NCBI GenBank assembly: GCA_039881145.1
Contig: JAYKKI010000133.1
Span: forward strand, 2,560,501-2,624,500
Direction: 5' to 3'
Source: Druceiella hillmani
Lineage: Eukaryota; Arthropoda; Insecta; Lepidoptera; Hepialidae
DNA: 64,000 nucleotides
Numbering within the stretch: position 1 is the first letter of the stretch; each line of letters opens with the position of its first letter. The translations under genes were made by a program, and so were the position numbers. This document shows, piece by piece, positions 25,420-38,294 of the stretch. The notes below the pieces were generated by a model. That model was not told the DNA's origin and did not search any database. It saw only the letters and a program-made list of their open reading frames with translations.

Positions 25420-25900
25420 GGTGAAGCGGACAAGAGTTTCTAAATATTGGTACTAAATATTAAGTATTGATTACATTGTCAAGCACAATTAAAACTCCCG
25501 TTACGAGGATTTTAAGCACTTATAAAACTTTAAAATTACATACCATTTCTAATTAAACTATTTAAAAATATCATTTTTTACAAAGTATTATATATTGTGT
25601 AATACAAAAGACTTAAGATTATGTACTATTTTTAATTAAACTATTTAAAAATATAATTTTTTCATAACGTGTTATATATTGCTTGCTATGAAAGATTAAT
25701 AGACGCCTATTTAAAGAAATCTTAAAATTCCATATAAAATTAGAAACCATTGGTTTTTTAATTTTTCTCTTTAGTTGTGCCACGAAATATCCCTTTGCAG
25801 ATTTCCAAGATGGTAAATCGACCGGAAGTGCCTTATAGGTTTTGATGGTGAGCGAGTAAGATTATTTTATGTATACACTTGACAGATTTATTGTTAAAAG
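25420..25900 (-). repeat. Dispersed insect repeat D1, degenerate copy, with internal 83-bp tandem duplication
   Basis: On the minus strand the right part reads 'ACTCGCTCACCATCAAAACC..TAAGGCACTTCCGGTCGATT', the same order as the 'CATCAAAACATACGGGTACTTCCCGTTGACC' internal section at 4735. At 25535-25700 an 83-bp unit (ATTACATACCATTTCTAATT.. and ATTATGTACTATTTTTAATT..) is duplicated. Confidence 0.45.
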
Positions 25901-26132
25901 AGCAATATCTCCAGTACTATATTGATCAAAATTTTAATATTTTGTAATGTAAAAATACTAACAAAACCTATGATAGTATTAAGAACAAATAACAAAAATA
26001 TCAAAATAAATATATAAACAAAACCTAACTAAATATGAAAGAACACAAAAAAAACAGAAAACGATTGGATAAAAATCTATACACTGTTGAGAACACGGAA
26101 AAGGAAACAAAATGGAATTAGAAAATTTAGAA

Positions 26133-26374
26133 CTAAGGAATTATGAGAGGAAGACATTTTTTAAGACTGTCTTTGAACATATTTATAGAGGGTGAGTTCC
26201 TGGTATCCGGTTTCAGTTGATTCCAAAGTCTTGTATCTTGAACAATGAAAGACTTTTCATAAAAGCTGATGGTATTCTTAGGGAAAGAAGACTGAGTTGG
26301 TTTTCAGGACGTAACCCTAAACCGTGTGCTAAGTAACTAAATCTACTTCTGAGATAAGTTGGATAAGTAGGGTT
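26133..26374 (-). pseudogene. LINE (non-LTR retrotransposon) 3'-terminal RT fragment
   Basis: The minus strand encodes, across one frameshift, PTYLRSRFSYLAHGLGLRPE (about 26300-26370), then SFYEKSFIVQDTRLWNQLKP (about 26206-26270), then SPSINMFKDSLKKCLP and a stop at 26133-26135. The pattern 'P.YL...F.. ..R....L..P....FY.KSF.V...RLWN.LP......S...FK..LK..L' is the familiar C-terminus of insect non-LTR retrotransposon ORF2 proteins. Only this terminal ~80 codons remain, as expected of a 5'-truncated insertion. The clade cannot be assigned from so little. Confidence 0.7.
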
Positions 26375-26439
26375 TTTCAAATATTATTCAAAATATATAG
26401 TCTACTATATCTATAAAATATGTATATTTAAAACAAATG

Positions 26440-26835
26440 TATAATTCCTTATAGAATTAGAATTGATTGATTTTTGAATTTCTCTTTTATATGGGTGCTC
26501 TCATAACCTGCCGTCTATCAAGATTGTAGGTCAAACAGAAATACTCTATAGGTTTTGTTGATAGTGGAAATAAAAAAATATGTTCTTACACTTCATATAT
26601 TTTTATCACGTGATCAAAGCAACTTGAATTTCTTACAATAATGTAAAATCATAGTTCTCAGTAAATAAATTCATTTCACATTGACGTCTCAAACCGTTTA
26701 ATAGAAAAAGAACTTTGACCGACAGATAGACGTGTAACAAACCGATCCTATAAAAGTTTAGGTTTTTTTTAATTTGGAAGACCGAACCTTAAGAAATTAC
26801 AAAAATTCATTAAAAAATGAAGAAGACATGAGTTT
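26440..26835 (-). repeat. Dispersed insect repeat D1, second minus-strand copy
   Basis: Read on the minus strand it begins AAGGTTCGGTCTTCC..AACTTTTATAGGATCGG, then GTCTATCTGTCGGTC, then GAGACGTCAATGTGAAATGAA, and continues to AACAAAACCTATAGAGTATT. This is the most readable D1 copy for its 5' half. It lies just upstream (on the minus strand) of the LINE fragment. Confidence 0.55.
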
Positions 26836-27307
26836 CTAAATAAAATGTTAAGAATGTAGAGATGGACTATCACTGTGTTTCATTCACTCCCCTAGAAGAC
26901 GATGAGCATTATTGACAATGACATCACAATGCCGTATTAACATCCTTATCTAAACGTTAACTTTTATAATTCTGTAAATTTTTGTAACTCAATTTTTGAG
27001 ATTTGTCAATTTTTTTTCCAGTTTTCATTAGCCTGTACCTTGAAAATATGATTTACGCTGTAAACAATTTTTTACATATAATTTAAGATATATCAAGAGG
27101 CTAGAAAATTTGGTACGGTTTCATGAATTTATGATAGATCAAAAATGTTACGTATTTAAGTTACAAAGTATCAAAACGTGAAAAATGACACAATACAGCA
27201 AGTAAAAAATTATATTCTCCAAAAATTATAAAAAATATTAACCTGTGTCATATAGGTAAAAATTCAATTATCAAAATTGAAACAATTTCATAAATCACTG
27301 TGGCATG
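26836..27307. other. AT-rich sequence, no gene seen
   Basis: No supported feature. Confidence 0.4.
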
Positions 27308-27460
27308 TTGGGTTGATCACAAGGGGTACGGCCTTTGACGGCTCGATGTATCGCGGAGACCCGGGTTCGATTCCCGGTAGCTCGTTTAGCCGGGCTGGAG
27401 TGGTTTACCGGTTGGCTATCAGAGATTGCTTCCGTATATATTAAAGTACGTAAATAAATC
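27308..27460 (+). mobile_element. tRNA-derived SINE, copy 2 (best preserved)
   Basis: The order is GATCACAAGGGGTACGGCC, then a CGCGGAGACC stretch, then GGTTCGATTCCC at 27364-27375 (B box), then CCGGGCTGGAGTGG..GGTTGGCTATC, then a 3' part ending TATTAAAGTACGTAAATAAA. The 3' end matches copy 3 (ACATTAAAGTAAGTAAAAAA). GC content is far above the flanks. Pol III internal promoter words make transcription possible, but a cloverleaf cannot be drawn, so it is not a tRNA gene. Confidence 0.8.
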
Positions 27461-27699
27461 AGTTTAACAAGTCAAAAAGTCACTATTGTTAACAAATATT
27501 GTGTCAATAACATTGATTTTGAATAAAAAAAAAATGTTTGCTAGTAATTGTGTTTTCTTTTCAGATAAATTAAATAAGAAGCGGTAACAGAACACAATAT
27601 TTTGCATGTCGATAATTTTCATTAGCAAATATAATTTTCACAAAATAATTATATAGGTAGCAATAATCTCGATATTATTTTATTCCTAGGCATGAGCTC

Positions 27700-28090
27700 T
27701 GCTTCGAAAAAATTTCCTTTCGCCACAACGCGAGGCAGCACTTTAAGAAATGAAAAACCTCCCTTTAAAACTGGAGACGAAAATGAAAAATTTCAATTTT
27801 TATAACGCTTTAAGGGCGGTTACCTACCCGATAAATCCGGTCGGTTGGCCGTGCTCTCGATTTTTTAACGTATATTAAAATTCATTTTACTTCTCCATCT
27901 TACCGTTAATGAATTTATCTATACAAATATTGACAGTAATTGTTCAGCAGTTTTATCACGTAATTTTAGTCTGTAACAGGATTAGTTAATAGTAAAATTA
28001 ATTACATATTGTAACATAAATATATAAAACCAAATCGTCCTAATGATGACAAATATTTAAAACGTAAAAAGTGTAATTAAGACTAGCTTC
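27700..28090 (+). repeat. Dispersed repeat R2, copy 1
   Basis: The segments GAAAAATTTCAATTTTTATA-ACGCTTTAAGGGCGGTTACC and TTACCGTTAATGAATTTATC, then ACAAATATTGACAG and ATCACGTAATTTTAGTCTG, match the same series at 37180-37400 and 38900-39080. It is non-coding and degenerate. Confidence 0.6.
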
Positions 28091-28194
28091 AAAAACGTAC
28101 AGATATTATAATTTTTATTTTAATTTTTAGGTTTCTTTACCTCAAAGTAAAAAAAAAACAGAAGAGCAGTACATAACTAACATGTCCATTCGTT

Positions 28195-28570
28195 TTTTTG
28201 TCAGGGCTATTTTTTGGAGAAACGTCGCGTTTGACGTAGAAACTTGAAATTTGGCATAGCAACAAAGCATCCATACATATCTCAATAACTGACAATAAAA
28301 AATATTTTTGTGGAAAATTTAGGGCAAGAACGCCAAATTAAATACTCAAAAAAAATGTTCAATTCTATGGTATAGTGTAGGGTACTCTTTGCCATTACAT
28401 CTTTTGAAAAAACTAAAGTTATGAAAAAAGCTGGTATTCAAACCTATATGAAGGTTTGAGGAAAACTATAACCATGTTTTCAGATGTTATAGTTTTTGGG
28501 ATATTCCCACAAATGAGATTCGGAACCCTCGCTGGACAAGCCAGACTCGCACTCGACCTGTTTATTTAGT
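28195..28570 (+). repeat. Dispersed insect repeat D1, 3' half
   Basis: It runs from GTCCATTCGTTTTTTTGTCA through AACTTGAAATTTGGCATAGC to a well-kept end: CGGAACCCTCGCTGGACAAG..CAGACTCGCACTCGACCTG. That end corresponds to the terminal motif at 41620-41663 and 44465-44510. Confidence 0.55.
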
Positions 28571-29400
28571 GTCCCACATGTAAAAGAAATAAAAAAATGA
28601 AGTCTGGTAAGATTGTTTGTATGTAATTTCATATTTAATCTAATTTGTACTTAATGCTAACCTTATATCATTTTTTGCATCGGAATGAAGACTTGACAAA
28701 ATTAAAAATTTTAAACATATTTCTGTTATTTTGTGAAATGGGAAAATGAGGAAAATTTGAAAGTAAATGTGGTTCAAGAACCCGCAATATTAGATAACAG
28801 TATACTCTACCCGCTCCGCTAAAGCAGAAATCCCTCCCTCGCCGAGTGCACAATGGAAAATTCACCCGTGCACTGAAATTCTATATATACATAGTTTATC
28901 TTCTTTTATATACTACAAAATATAAATAAATTCATTATTATTTAACGAAACGAGGCATTAACCTAATTTTAATACTGCATAAAAACCTCAACTGGAAAAA
29001 AAGAAATGATATGGAAATGTTGCATATAATTCACCGGTACTCTAACCGACAGTTTCTAGAAAAATATTTTGTATAGCTTATTATTTGAAATATAAAATAC
29101 TAATAACGTCGAAAGTAAGAAAAATATTATTCTTTTAAATCCGTTTTTTAATTTTTCCTACTTACGCGTCCCCCAATCGCGGAAAACTTTAGGGGACGTT
29201 TAAGTAGGAATATTTAAGTAGTGCCCTAAACGTTAAAACGGTTTTAGCTGAATTTATGAGCTAAAATATCAATATCTTCTTTAATAAAACCGGACATAAT
29301 TTATTATTTGGCTTAGTAAATAGTAACAAATACCTGTCAAGTACGATTATAACTCATACTCGAGGGTGCTGTATATATATTTCCATTAAACCATTTACAT
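28571..29400. other. AT-rich sequence, no gene seen
   Basis: A weak hairpin around 29145-29250 (CCTACTTACGCGTCCCC with a diverged inverse GGGGACGTTTAAGTAGG) is the only structure. Confidence 0.4.
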
Positions 29401-29405
29401 GTATG

Positions 29406-29494
<89 letters not shown>

Positions 29495-29495
29495 T
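29401..29495. repeat. (TA)n microsatellite
   Basis: Two TA tracts separated by TGTA. A TATTTCCATTAAACCATTTACA word before the tract recurs after it as TATTTCTATTAAATCATTTACA, so the tract sits inside a short direct duplication. Confidence 0.95.
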
Positions 29496-31294
29496 TCTAT
29501 TAAATCATTTACAAATTTTGCTCTTTCACAACGAAATATATTGCCAACAATACCATTCACAAGCATAAAAACATGATGCATTTTAAGTACCGTTATTATA
29601 AATAATATTATTATACAGTTATTATAACTAATATATAATTAATATTATAATTAATATATTTTTTCTCGCATGTGAATATGTGAGTACATTGCCTACGAAT
29701 CTTTCATAAATGCCATAAATATTAATTTCGTATTCATTTTATTTATATACTTTATTTAAGCAACTTATATGGAGTCTTTTTAATTATTTACGTACCCAAC
29801 TACGTAACATAAGTTGGTTGCTCATAAAATAGTAGAGCATACTTAACTGTTATAATTTTCCTTGTAAGTTATTGATTTATACTATTGTGAATAGTTTTCA
29901 GATATTTAAGAAAATAAGGTTTAATTTATAAAGATTGTGGACATGTAAGTGTATCAAAAATTACCCATATAAAGCTTAATATTTTGTAAGTGGATCCTTG
30001 TATAGAAAAAGTGTTCAGAACATAACTTAAATATTTATGAAAGACCTTAACAACAATACCCTAGAAATGAGTTATGCAAAAAATGCCTCCTACTTAAAAT
30101 GTCAGATGTAGGATACCTTACAGAACGATTTTTAAGATTATTTTCCATAACTAGTATATCGGCAGTGAATATACAGATAAACAGACCAAATGACGTGACA
30201 AAATTATAAAGGTTGTACGTGTCCTACAAAACTTTAAATTTCATGAAAATAGAAGGAAAATATTTTAAGCTGAATTTATTAGCGACAAGCATAAAAAGCG
30301 GTAATTCTGATGGTAACCGATATTTTTGTTGATTTACTTTCTACTAGATATCTGTTATTTATTGTACGTACCACTCAAGATCTATGTTAATAAAGACATT
30401 GTATAGCACCATAAAGAAAGGTCAAATTTCACTTGATACTTCATCTAAAATATGGTTCATAGAGATTATTTCAAAAGAGGAACAAGTAGCAAGAACTCCG
30501 ACAAGTAATTACCGTTCAGATTTTACTCCACATCATTTTCAATGCAAATCCTCTTTATGCATACTGCAATGTAAACCAATACTAATAATATAAGAATAAA
30601 ATATTTGATGAAATTACTAAAGTAGGAGTAGTGAGCCATGATATAATTAAATATTAGCATGTAAATTTATCATGAGTAATCACTCGAGGCATATAAAAAC
30701 TCAAAGTAAGCTTCGTGATTTTATTTATAACGCTCAGAAGCCTTATATAGAAACAGAAGCCACACTAATATTTTGTGTTTCGTTCTAACTTCACACCAAG
30801 TTAGTCAACAAGTGTATATAATCCTGAAATAACTAAAATTTAATATATTCGCTACCTAAAAACTCGACACAAAAATGTCATTAATGTTACATTTAATTTC
30901 ATCGGATTATATATAAGACCATTGAAATTAACGCTTGGGAATAAAGGATTAATTACAGGTTTTGTTGTTTAATTTTATTTTTAATTAAATTACTAGTTAA
31001 CCAAATACTGAGGCAAAAGTCTCTAAAACGTTTAATATCTTATATCTCCAGGCAGACTCTGAATAAAATTGCGGTGAAAATCCCTTCAACTTTCATTCAA
31101 TTTTTTTATGCGTTTTGTGATCAAATATACAGACATATAGCCAGATAGACAAATAAGCCTGCCTATAACTCGACTATCTCCACAGTTTTATTTTAATCAT
31201 AAATAAATTATAATAGCAATGGACAACTTCATTCGCGCGCCAACTAATTCACGTGCCTACTAATATATACAGGTACATAATTATATTTTCCTGT
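29496..31294. other. AT-rich sequence with one transposable-element scrap
   Basis: Around 31070-31190 'AATCCCTTCAACTTTC..GTTTTGTGATCAAATATACAGACATATAGCCAGATAGAC' looks like the decayed CAGACAGACAGAC zone of an insect repeat. The rest is featureless, including a 69-codon frame at 30384 with no domain. Confidence 0.35.
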
Positions 31295-31341
31295 GTATAT
31301 ATATATATATATGTATATATATATAAATATATATATATATG

Positions 31342-31378
<37 letters not shown>

Positions 31379-31390
31379 GTATATTTATAT
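31295..31390. repeat. Compound (TA)n microsatellite with internal ~40-bp duplication
   Basis: The block ATATATGTATATATATATAA and onward is present twice, then runs into a longer TA tract. Confidence 0.9.
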
Positions 31391-34300
31391 GCTTTTTTTA
31401 TAAAACTTTAATCATGTTATAAATAAATTTTGATAGCGCAAAATGATTGAATTGATTTTTAATATAAAACGCGATTTCAAAATTACTTATTTTTTAAACC
31501 TCTGAACCAGATATGAATATAGGAGTAATGTCTCCAATTACGTATATTATTATTGCTTGATATATCTCTTTGGAAATAACTATTCTTTTCTCTTTATTTT
31601 TCCATTTTTCTTCTGTCTTTTTTAATTTTATGACAAAACAAATTAAGAAAACAAGTTCGAAGTAATCAGTATAAAACCAGTTCAGCATCAGACTTTCATC
31701 CAAGGAGAAACTCTGTAAAATATGCCAGATTTTGAATACTCCCTAATGTCCACTTTAAGTACAAATTAAAAACTATACATTATAAAGTCAGGATTATAGC
31801 GTAAGGGGTTTTTTTAAATGAATCTAATTTGTAGTTTTTGCCACCGAATTTTTTTTTTCAGAACCAGGATTTCAAATATTAGGGTGAATATTGAATACTC
31901 ACCCTTAACCATTTTAGGAGAGTTCAGTCTATGGTTATAATTATATATTTATTCAGTACTTTTATCGGCAAATGGATTGATTATTAAAGTTTATAAATTC
32001 ATTTATCAAGTGAAAGGCAAAAACAAACGTGACAAAATTAGAAACCAAACTGTTCGTTTAAACCTTTTAACTCGTCCACTTAAGTACGTGCTTACAGACG
32101 TTTTGTACCTAGAATTATAAATAACGGCCATAAACTGTTTTCACAACGTGCTTTCATTACTTCCTTAATATTTTATTTATATATTCATCCCAAATACTTT
32201 TCAAGGTTCATTCATTGTTACCATATTTTAAGACGATAAATTTTACAACCATTTCTCAGGCTGGAACTTTTCTCATAATTCTCTCATAAAGCAAAACTTA
32301 AAACAAATTTCTCACCTTGCATGTAATTTTCGGAAACTTGGAGCACAATTAAGCTTTTAGAAATTCATGAGAATTGAATTCTTTAACATTAATTTACATT
32401 ACTTAGTTTATTTTTTTTTTTATTTTGATGAGTAATAACTCATCGAAATAAAAAAAATATTTGTAATTGGGAAGAATGTTAGAGTAACTTTTAGAAGAAT
32501 ATATTTTTTTAAATTCACAGAGTCTATTTTCTTCCGACATAGTAAAAACATGCCAAAAGCTTTTAATTTTTCTGTTAAACTACATGAATGTTCTGATTTG
32601 CTTGGAACAATATAATGGTCATTTTGAGATAATTTTTAGTCCCATTTAATGGGTCACGGGAATTGATGGATCGTTATCAAATTCGATTCAAATATATCAC
32701 AGATTAGAAGACCTTATGACAATCCGAGAAAACTATTAACATAAAGATTCCGATTTTTATTCGAAGAAATTTCCACAGAAGAAAACAACGGTATTATTCT
32801 TTACCGTTGTTTTTTGAATTTGCCGTTTCTTTGCTTTTATTGTTTGCCGTTACGTTAAAGCCTATAGCAGAAAGGCGATTCTAAAGATTATTGCTTGTGA
32901 TAATTTTCTATCGAATTTTTTTCGACTACAAAAGTTTCTGACACGATAAACATTTCTGTCAGATTACAAGTTTGAAATTCGGACAAACAATAGAAAGTTA
33001 TTTTTGCATTAAAAAATTATGGATTTGAAAGCTCGTAACCTTTACAAAAATTAATTTTTGGTCTATACTAATATGAAGATTGCTTCATATTTTGCATATT
33101 ATTCTTACAGTTTTTGAAGTTTATATGTTTGGCCACGTTTTATTTTCTAAATCTTTAAAATGTTTAGTCGAAACAATAGATGAGTTACTGGTGCGGGTAA
33201 TGATAAATTATCTGCATGTGCTGAGTAGTAAAGTTATGTCCAATTGTATTGTATCGGTATTCAGGCGTATTTGCTTCTGCATTAGATATAGATGTTATGG
33301 TGTAATGAGCCGCAAGTAGTAGCCTAAACCTCCTTGAAAAGCAATAGAACCGATAATATAAAAGCCTCCTTGGCCATTTCCGTAAAGTTTCGTAGTACCA
33401 TTTTGAATGCACTATCAGCCTATATGTATTAGTCATATGTACTGCATTTACATTTCTAATCTTCAAATTAAAGTTGTATTTCTAGAAAGTATTTAATATT
33501 TTATAATTTCATAATATGTATTAAAATGTAGTATTACTAGGATTCATGTAAAGTTTCCAAAAATACGATCAGCTTAAGATTGTACAATTGGGAGCTACAG
33601 GTTGTTAAGAAATCCATATAATAAGTCTATTATAGAGATAGAAATCCACGAGTCACAAATGTTTAGCAGCTTATTTACCATAATGCTGACAGTAAAGCGG
33701 TCAAGATAGGCACGTGGCTGACCACCTAATCCAATATAGTTATAGTTAATTCTCTTCATTGCTCTTATGATTTAGTAAAGATAAGTAAAATAGTAAATAT
33801 GTATATACATATATTATATTTATGTAGGACAAGTATCTATACGAAAAAGGAATCTACCATTTATGGACTGATATCTTTTTTCCATTGATATAGACACGGA
33901 CCTTCTATAGTCTTGGAGAAGTGGGAGGATAAATTGCTAAGCATGTACAATCTAAACACTCAATAGTTCTAGTGAAATTATATTCTTCATAAAACCTAAA
34001 ATTTTCAAAATGTTATTATTGTAATGAAATAGCATTTATGTATGAGCTTAATTGCAAAGAAAAATATTAACCCATTCCTGAAAAATCTTGAATAATTGAA
34101 AGTTTGTTGGATAGGAAAAAGAGTAATCTTGTAGTTCTAAAAGGTGGTTGGAAATTTTACGCAATTATAAAATATACCTGAAAAATGCAATGTGTCAAGT
34201 ACTTGACTTATAGCTCCAGAAAACGAGGATTCAGACATAGCCACATTCACATTATCTTCAACAGAACTTTGGCAGCTACCTCTACCAAAAAAGTTTAAAG

Positions 34301-34640
34301 CTTTGAGGATTTAAAGTGACAATTAGATGCCTTCTATTTGTTAACCCAGTAAACCAAAAGTAGGAATAAACGTTGATATTAGTTGGTAAGTATTACTAGC
34401 ATATATTAATGCAAATGAATATCATAATCAGTCTACTTTAATTGTCACATAGAAGAAATTTGTTCCCGTGATATCGGGAATATGAGAAGTGACTATTTAT
34501 ATAAGTTCACTACGCAGATTGAACGCATCAATTCTTGAAAGATCATCTCGCAGATTGAACGCAGCAAGTTTTGGAAGATAGCGCCTTCAAAACCAAGCAG
34601 CATACTATCCTAGCTCATGTAATGTTTTAATCACGTGGGC
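31391..34640. other. AT-rich sequence with two small perfect hairpins
   Basis: Hairpins lie at about 32417-32449 (TTATTTTGATGAGT with its inverse) and about 32784-32813 (AAAACAACGGTA/TACCGTTGTTTT). The minus-strand frame 33185-33466 (93 codons) has no recognisable features and overlaps a plus-strand frame. Confidence 0.4.
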
Positions 34641-34985
34641 ATTTATAATGTCATCAAAATTTGCCACGATCACGGTTAGTGGAGAATAGAACAGACTGCA
34701 GTGTCAAGATGGTAACAAATTTCGATTTCACAATAGAACGTGCGCGATATTTTTTCTACTACAAATAACCACTCATTCATTATCGCACAATAATTAATCG
34801 ATAAATAGTCCCTCTCGATAATTCGGTTCGTTTGCTAAATATAAAAAAAACAATCGATAATTTGTGGATATCTCATGCGATCATTTTTCTCATGACGGAG
34901 AATAAGTCCACAAGGGTTGCATAATATGCGCGTGTAACCTTTGAGTCTACAGCGTTTCACGTCTAAATCTTATCATGTTATCTTT
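34640..34985. promoter_or_regulatory. Possible regulatory patch with clustered ATCGATAA words
   Basis: ATCGATAA or a close form occurs at about 34797, 34823 (CTCGATAATT) and 34852 within 60 bp. It is surrounded by less AT-biased sequence with GTGCGCGATATTT and ATGCGCGTGTAACC. TATCGATA-like words bind DREF in Drosophila. Whether this is functional here is a guess. Confidence 0.15.
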
Positions 34986-37170
34986 GTTTTGACAACAATT
35001 CTTCATATTCCAGTTAAAAAAAAATGTATGAGGACTTAGATACGCGCGTTAGAAGTACTACTTCTTTGACATAATACAAGAAATACTTTATTAAGCTCGC
35101 AAATAATTAACGGAAATTAAATAATAAAAAAACCGTTGCAGGATCATAAATACAGTTGATGACATCTATATTAAATCAGATAATAAAATTTTAAATTATT
35201 CATAATTTATAATACAAGTAAATACATACCGTGACTTAACCTCACTAAGCCAAAATTATTACTTATAATAAATACTTACTTAGATAGGACTTTATTAAAA
35301 AAAACTTATAAGCACTATTTGGTTAATAAATTATTTTTTTATTACATAACTAAAAAATATTATTTAGAAGCAAAGACATAACTTACATTTGTATGAATAT
35401 AAAACACGTGTTGTGGTAGAATACCTTAATAACTATCATGAATGTACTGTAGTATCAAATCAACAGGTTGCTCACACGACATGCCTGTATGTTTAGTGAG
35501 CAACTTCATCCTTTTGCTTTTTTGTTGCATCATGCGCGTGCATTGTATAATTTACTCTGATAATTTTTTGATAAGGCGCCCAAAGAAGTTTAACTTAAAA
35601 AAAATGTATACCGCTAATTATTTGCTCCCTCCAATATTTTGCGTTTAATTTAGATTTAAACATTTAAATTGTTTAAAAAAGATCAATCGCTGGTAATGTG
35701 ACTCTGAAAATAAATGGTCAATTTAGAACTTAACACCGCCCTTCCAGCTTAGTACCTCTAGTATCCGAAGAGTTGATGACAAATTTTAAGGACAAATTTT
35801 AGGCACAATAAAACTGTTGCTCAGTAGTTTCCCGTGTTGTAGCATGGAGAATTATAATGCTGACAAATCGTTTGCGGTTATTTTGCTATTTCAAAGCTAC
35901 ATAAATTGCAAAAAAAATTACATATTTACGCCCGGGTCAAGTGTTTACTCCAGTAGCCAATTATGAAACGGCGGGACGAAGTCATAGTAGCAGCCGAATA
36001 ACGTTATCCCTTTTACTCGTGTCTATTATACATAGAAGTCATATGTTTTTTTGTCGCACTCATGAAATCTAATTTTCCTTGTGGCAATTGGTTGAAACCC
36101 CGTCTTTTAAATGTTTATTTTGGTCAAAATATGAACGGGAAATATACATATGTGCGGATGATGTTTATCGTTGCACTTTTATCCATATGAGTTGCGACCT
36201 CTATTCAAAGTAGTAACTATTTTTCAAATAATACACAAATTTTATCAGTTCTATTTCTTAATATAATTTCCAATAAAATTCAAACAGCATACATCATTAA
36301 AATAAAAAGAATGCTACAAATGTCAAGCGAATGTTTGTCGGAGGTGAATAGTAACTAGAAAATTATGTTAATTTCCTCAAAAGAGTGTATTGTGTTGAAA
36401 ATATAACGAGCAATATATTTTCGTGCTAGCTAAAACTTTAATAAATTATTGGCTGTATGTTTCTTATAACTAATTTGATTGACAATGAATTCGACACATT
36501 TTTAAAGGAAGGATCCAGCTATTGACAGAGAGTTTAACATGCGGACCAACAAGGTCCTAAATATTGTACGTCATTTCGGTGTGGATATGTTAATATATGT
36601 CTCCTTTATACCTAAAAATGCATGTTTTTTCTTCGGAATAATAAAAAAAATAAAAATAATTTAAAAAAATAATTATGTGTTTATTTTTACAGAATGTTTC
36701 AGGACTTTCATATATATTTTGACAACTTTTTTATATATTTTTGTCATTTTTTGACAACAATCTATCCTTATATTAGCGAATAACAAATATATGTTATTTC
36801 CCAAACAGAACAGACCATAATAAATCTTTTTTTTTAATATATCGATAATTTTACACCGACCCATAATTTTTAAAATTTTTTTTCTTTATTTAATTACAGT
36901 AACTTGATTATAATTTCAACATATATTTTTTGTAACGCAAAGGTTTTATACCAACACCTGTATGGTTATTTTGATGCGCATATTAGGCTAAAAGAATTTC
37001 CATTATATTTATATTTAAAATAAAAACAAAAACGAAATGAAGGCGGAATAATAAATTTTCTCATAAAAAACGCGTTGAAACTAAATTGAAATTTGATATG
37101 AATGCAAACTCAGTCTCAGACAAAAAAATCGTTGGCCTATATATTACGGCGCTACGCTTTAAAAGTTAAA
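34986..37170. other. AT-rich sequence with a small hairpin
   Basis: At 35465-35504 GTTGCTCAC and GTGAGCAAC bracket a short centre, giving a 9-bp stem. No gene is supported. Confidence 0.4.
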
Positions 37171-37830
37171 TCAGTGCCTTTAAGAACAGAAATGAAAAAG
37201 GAATATTTCAATTTTCGTAACGCTATAATGACGGTTATCTCCTAGTGTATCTTGTCTACTAACGATGTATTCTACCCTGCAGCACATTTAAAATTTATTT
37301 CCGCCCTCCGTCTTGCCTCTAATGAATTTATGTGTGCAAATATTAACACATAATTTTTCACCAGTGTGCAAAATAATTTTACGCCTAAACTAGGTCAGGT
37401 CAAACGTAGGCTGATTTTTTATTACAAGTTCAAACAGTTGCAAACCAAATTATGCTGATGGTGATTATATGTACAAATTGCACAATACATAAAAAAGGAT
37501 ATTCTTAAAATAAAATATATTTTAAGTATGGTCATATCTTACTGCTCGCATATGTAATATTGTTACCATTACATAGCATTAAACATTCAACTCAATTTCA
37601 AAATATTCACATTTTCGTGTTTTCAAACTCATTTACGAGTTTGAAAACACGTACTTAGCAGAAATTTTCTCCCAAGAGTTGATTAAATAAAAAACTATTT
37701 CCACAATGTTGAGCTTCGATCTATATGTTCCACTAGCTGTGCATTGCGGTTTCACCAGCACCGAATTATTTTAGTTATGTTGCTCTCACACAGCAATCAC
37801 TAAGAACCCTGTTCCCCAAAGTACGTCGGT
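37170..37830 (+). repeat. Dispersed repeat R2, copy 2, with a perfect hairpin
   Basis: It matches copies 1 and 3 in order: AATATTTCAATTTTCGTAAC, CTAATGAATTTATGTGTGCA, TTTTACGCCTAAACTAGGTC, GATGGTGATTATATGTACAA and, near 37725, CCACTAGCTGTGCATTGCGG. That last motif is the CTAGCTGTGCCCCGCGG-type word common in insect repeats. Within it 37616-37651 is a perfect 15-bp hairpin (CGTGTTTTCAAACTC/GAGTTTGAAAACACG). Confidence 0.6.
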
Positions 37831-38141
37831 GTTGGGGTCAGGGATGGGAATTATTAGTTTAACGGATCAAGATATAAGCTAGCCTTGCATCGTTGGGTTT
37901 TTCAAATTTCTTTACATTTTTATCACCTATTTACTTTTACAAATTATAGCATAACAACATAAACTGTATGGTAATCTACATATAATAAGCTTTTTAAGTC
38001 AAAAATAATTTTTGAAATAGGACTTACAATCTTATAGATGAGTATTGAATATATTTGGCGTTAATTTTGTAAAAATTCATTATTCACAATTCAATGAAAC
38101 TACGTATTGTAGTATTATTTCTACTATCTTTAATTTCTTTA

Positions 38142-38182
38142 CCACGACCTAGGTTTCGTTGTATTACAACACCTTCAGGTGG
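38142..38182 (-). ncRNA. Hammerhead-like ribozyme, left arm of copy 3, core mutated
   Basis: It has the same fold as the intact right-arm block, but the core reads CTGAAGG instead of CTGAAGA, so the conserved A9 is changed to G. Stem I (CCAC/GTGG), stem II, GAAA, stem III and the GTC triplet are all kept. Cleavage is probably weakened or lost. Confidence 0.6.
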
Positions 38183-38253
38183 GATATAACCATATGATCC
38201 GACATTGCACTTGAACTGTTGAATGTTCCTAAGAGTTAATCTTTGTTAATAGC

Positions 38254-38294
38254 CCACCTGAAGATGTTGTAATACAACGAAACCTAGGTCGTGG
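38254..38294 (+). ncRNA. Hammerhead ribozyme, minimal type I, intact core
   Basis: The 41-nt order is: stem I CCAC (38254-38257), core CTGAAGA, one unpaired T, stem II GTTGT-AAT-ACAAC (5 bp, 3-nt loop), GAA, stem III ACC-TA-GGT (3 bp, 2-nt loop), cleavage-site C at 38290, then stem I GTGG (38291-38294). GTC is the canonical triplet and CTGANGA...GAAA the canonical core. The very short stem III and open stem I match the minimal hammerheads known from Penelope-like elements and animal retrozymes, which work best as dimers. The extra T before stem II is a departure from the textbook core. Self-cleavage is inferred from the fold only. Confidence 0.7.

Noticed and set aside
27330..27385. Possible tRNA gene at the GGTTCGATTCCC motif
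   Set aside because: No acceptor stem or cloverleaf can be drawn, and two further copies with the same flanking body show it is a SINE.
33080..33466. Overlapping 79-codon plus and 93-codon minus frames
   Set aside because: No domain, no splice context and no second copy. The composition explains their length.
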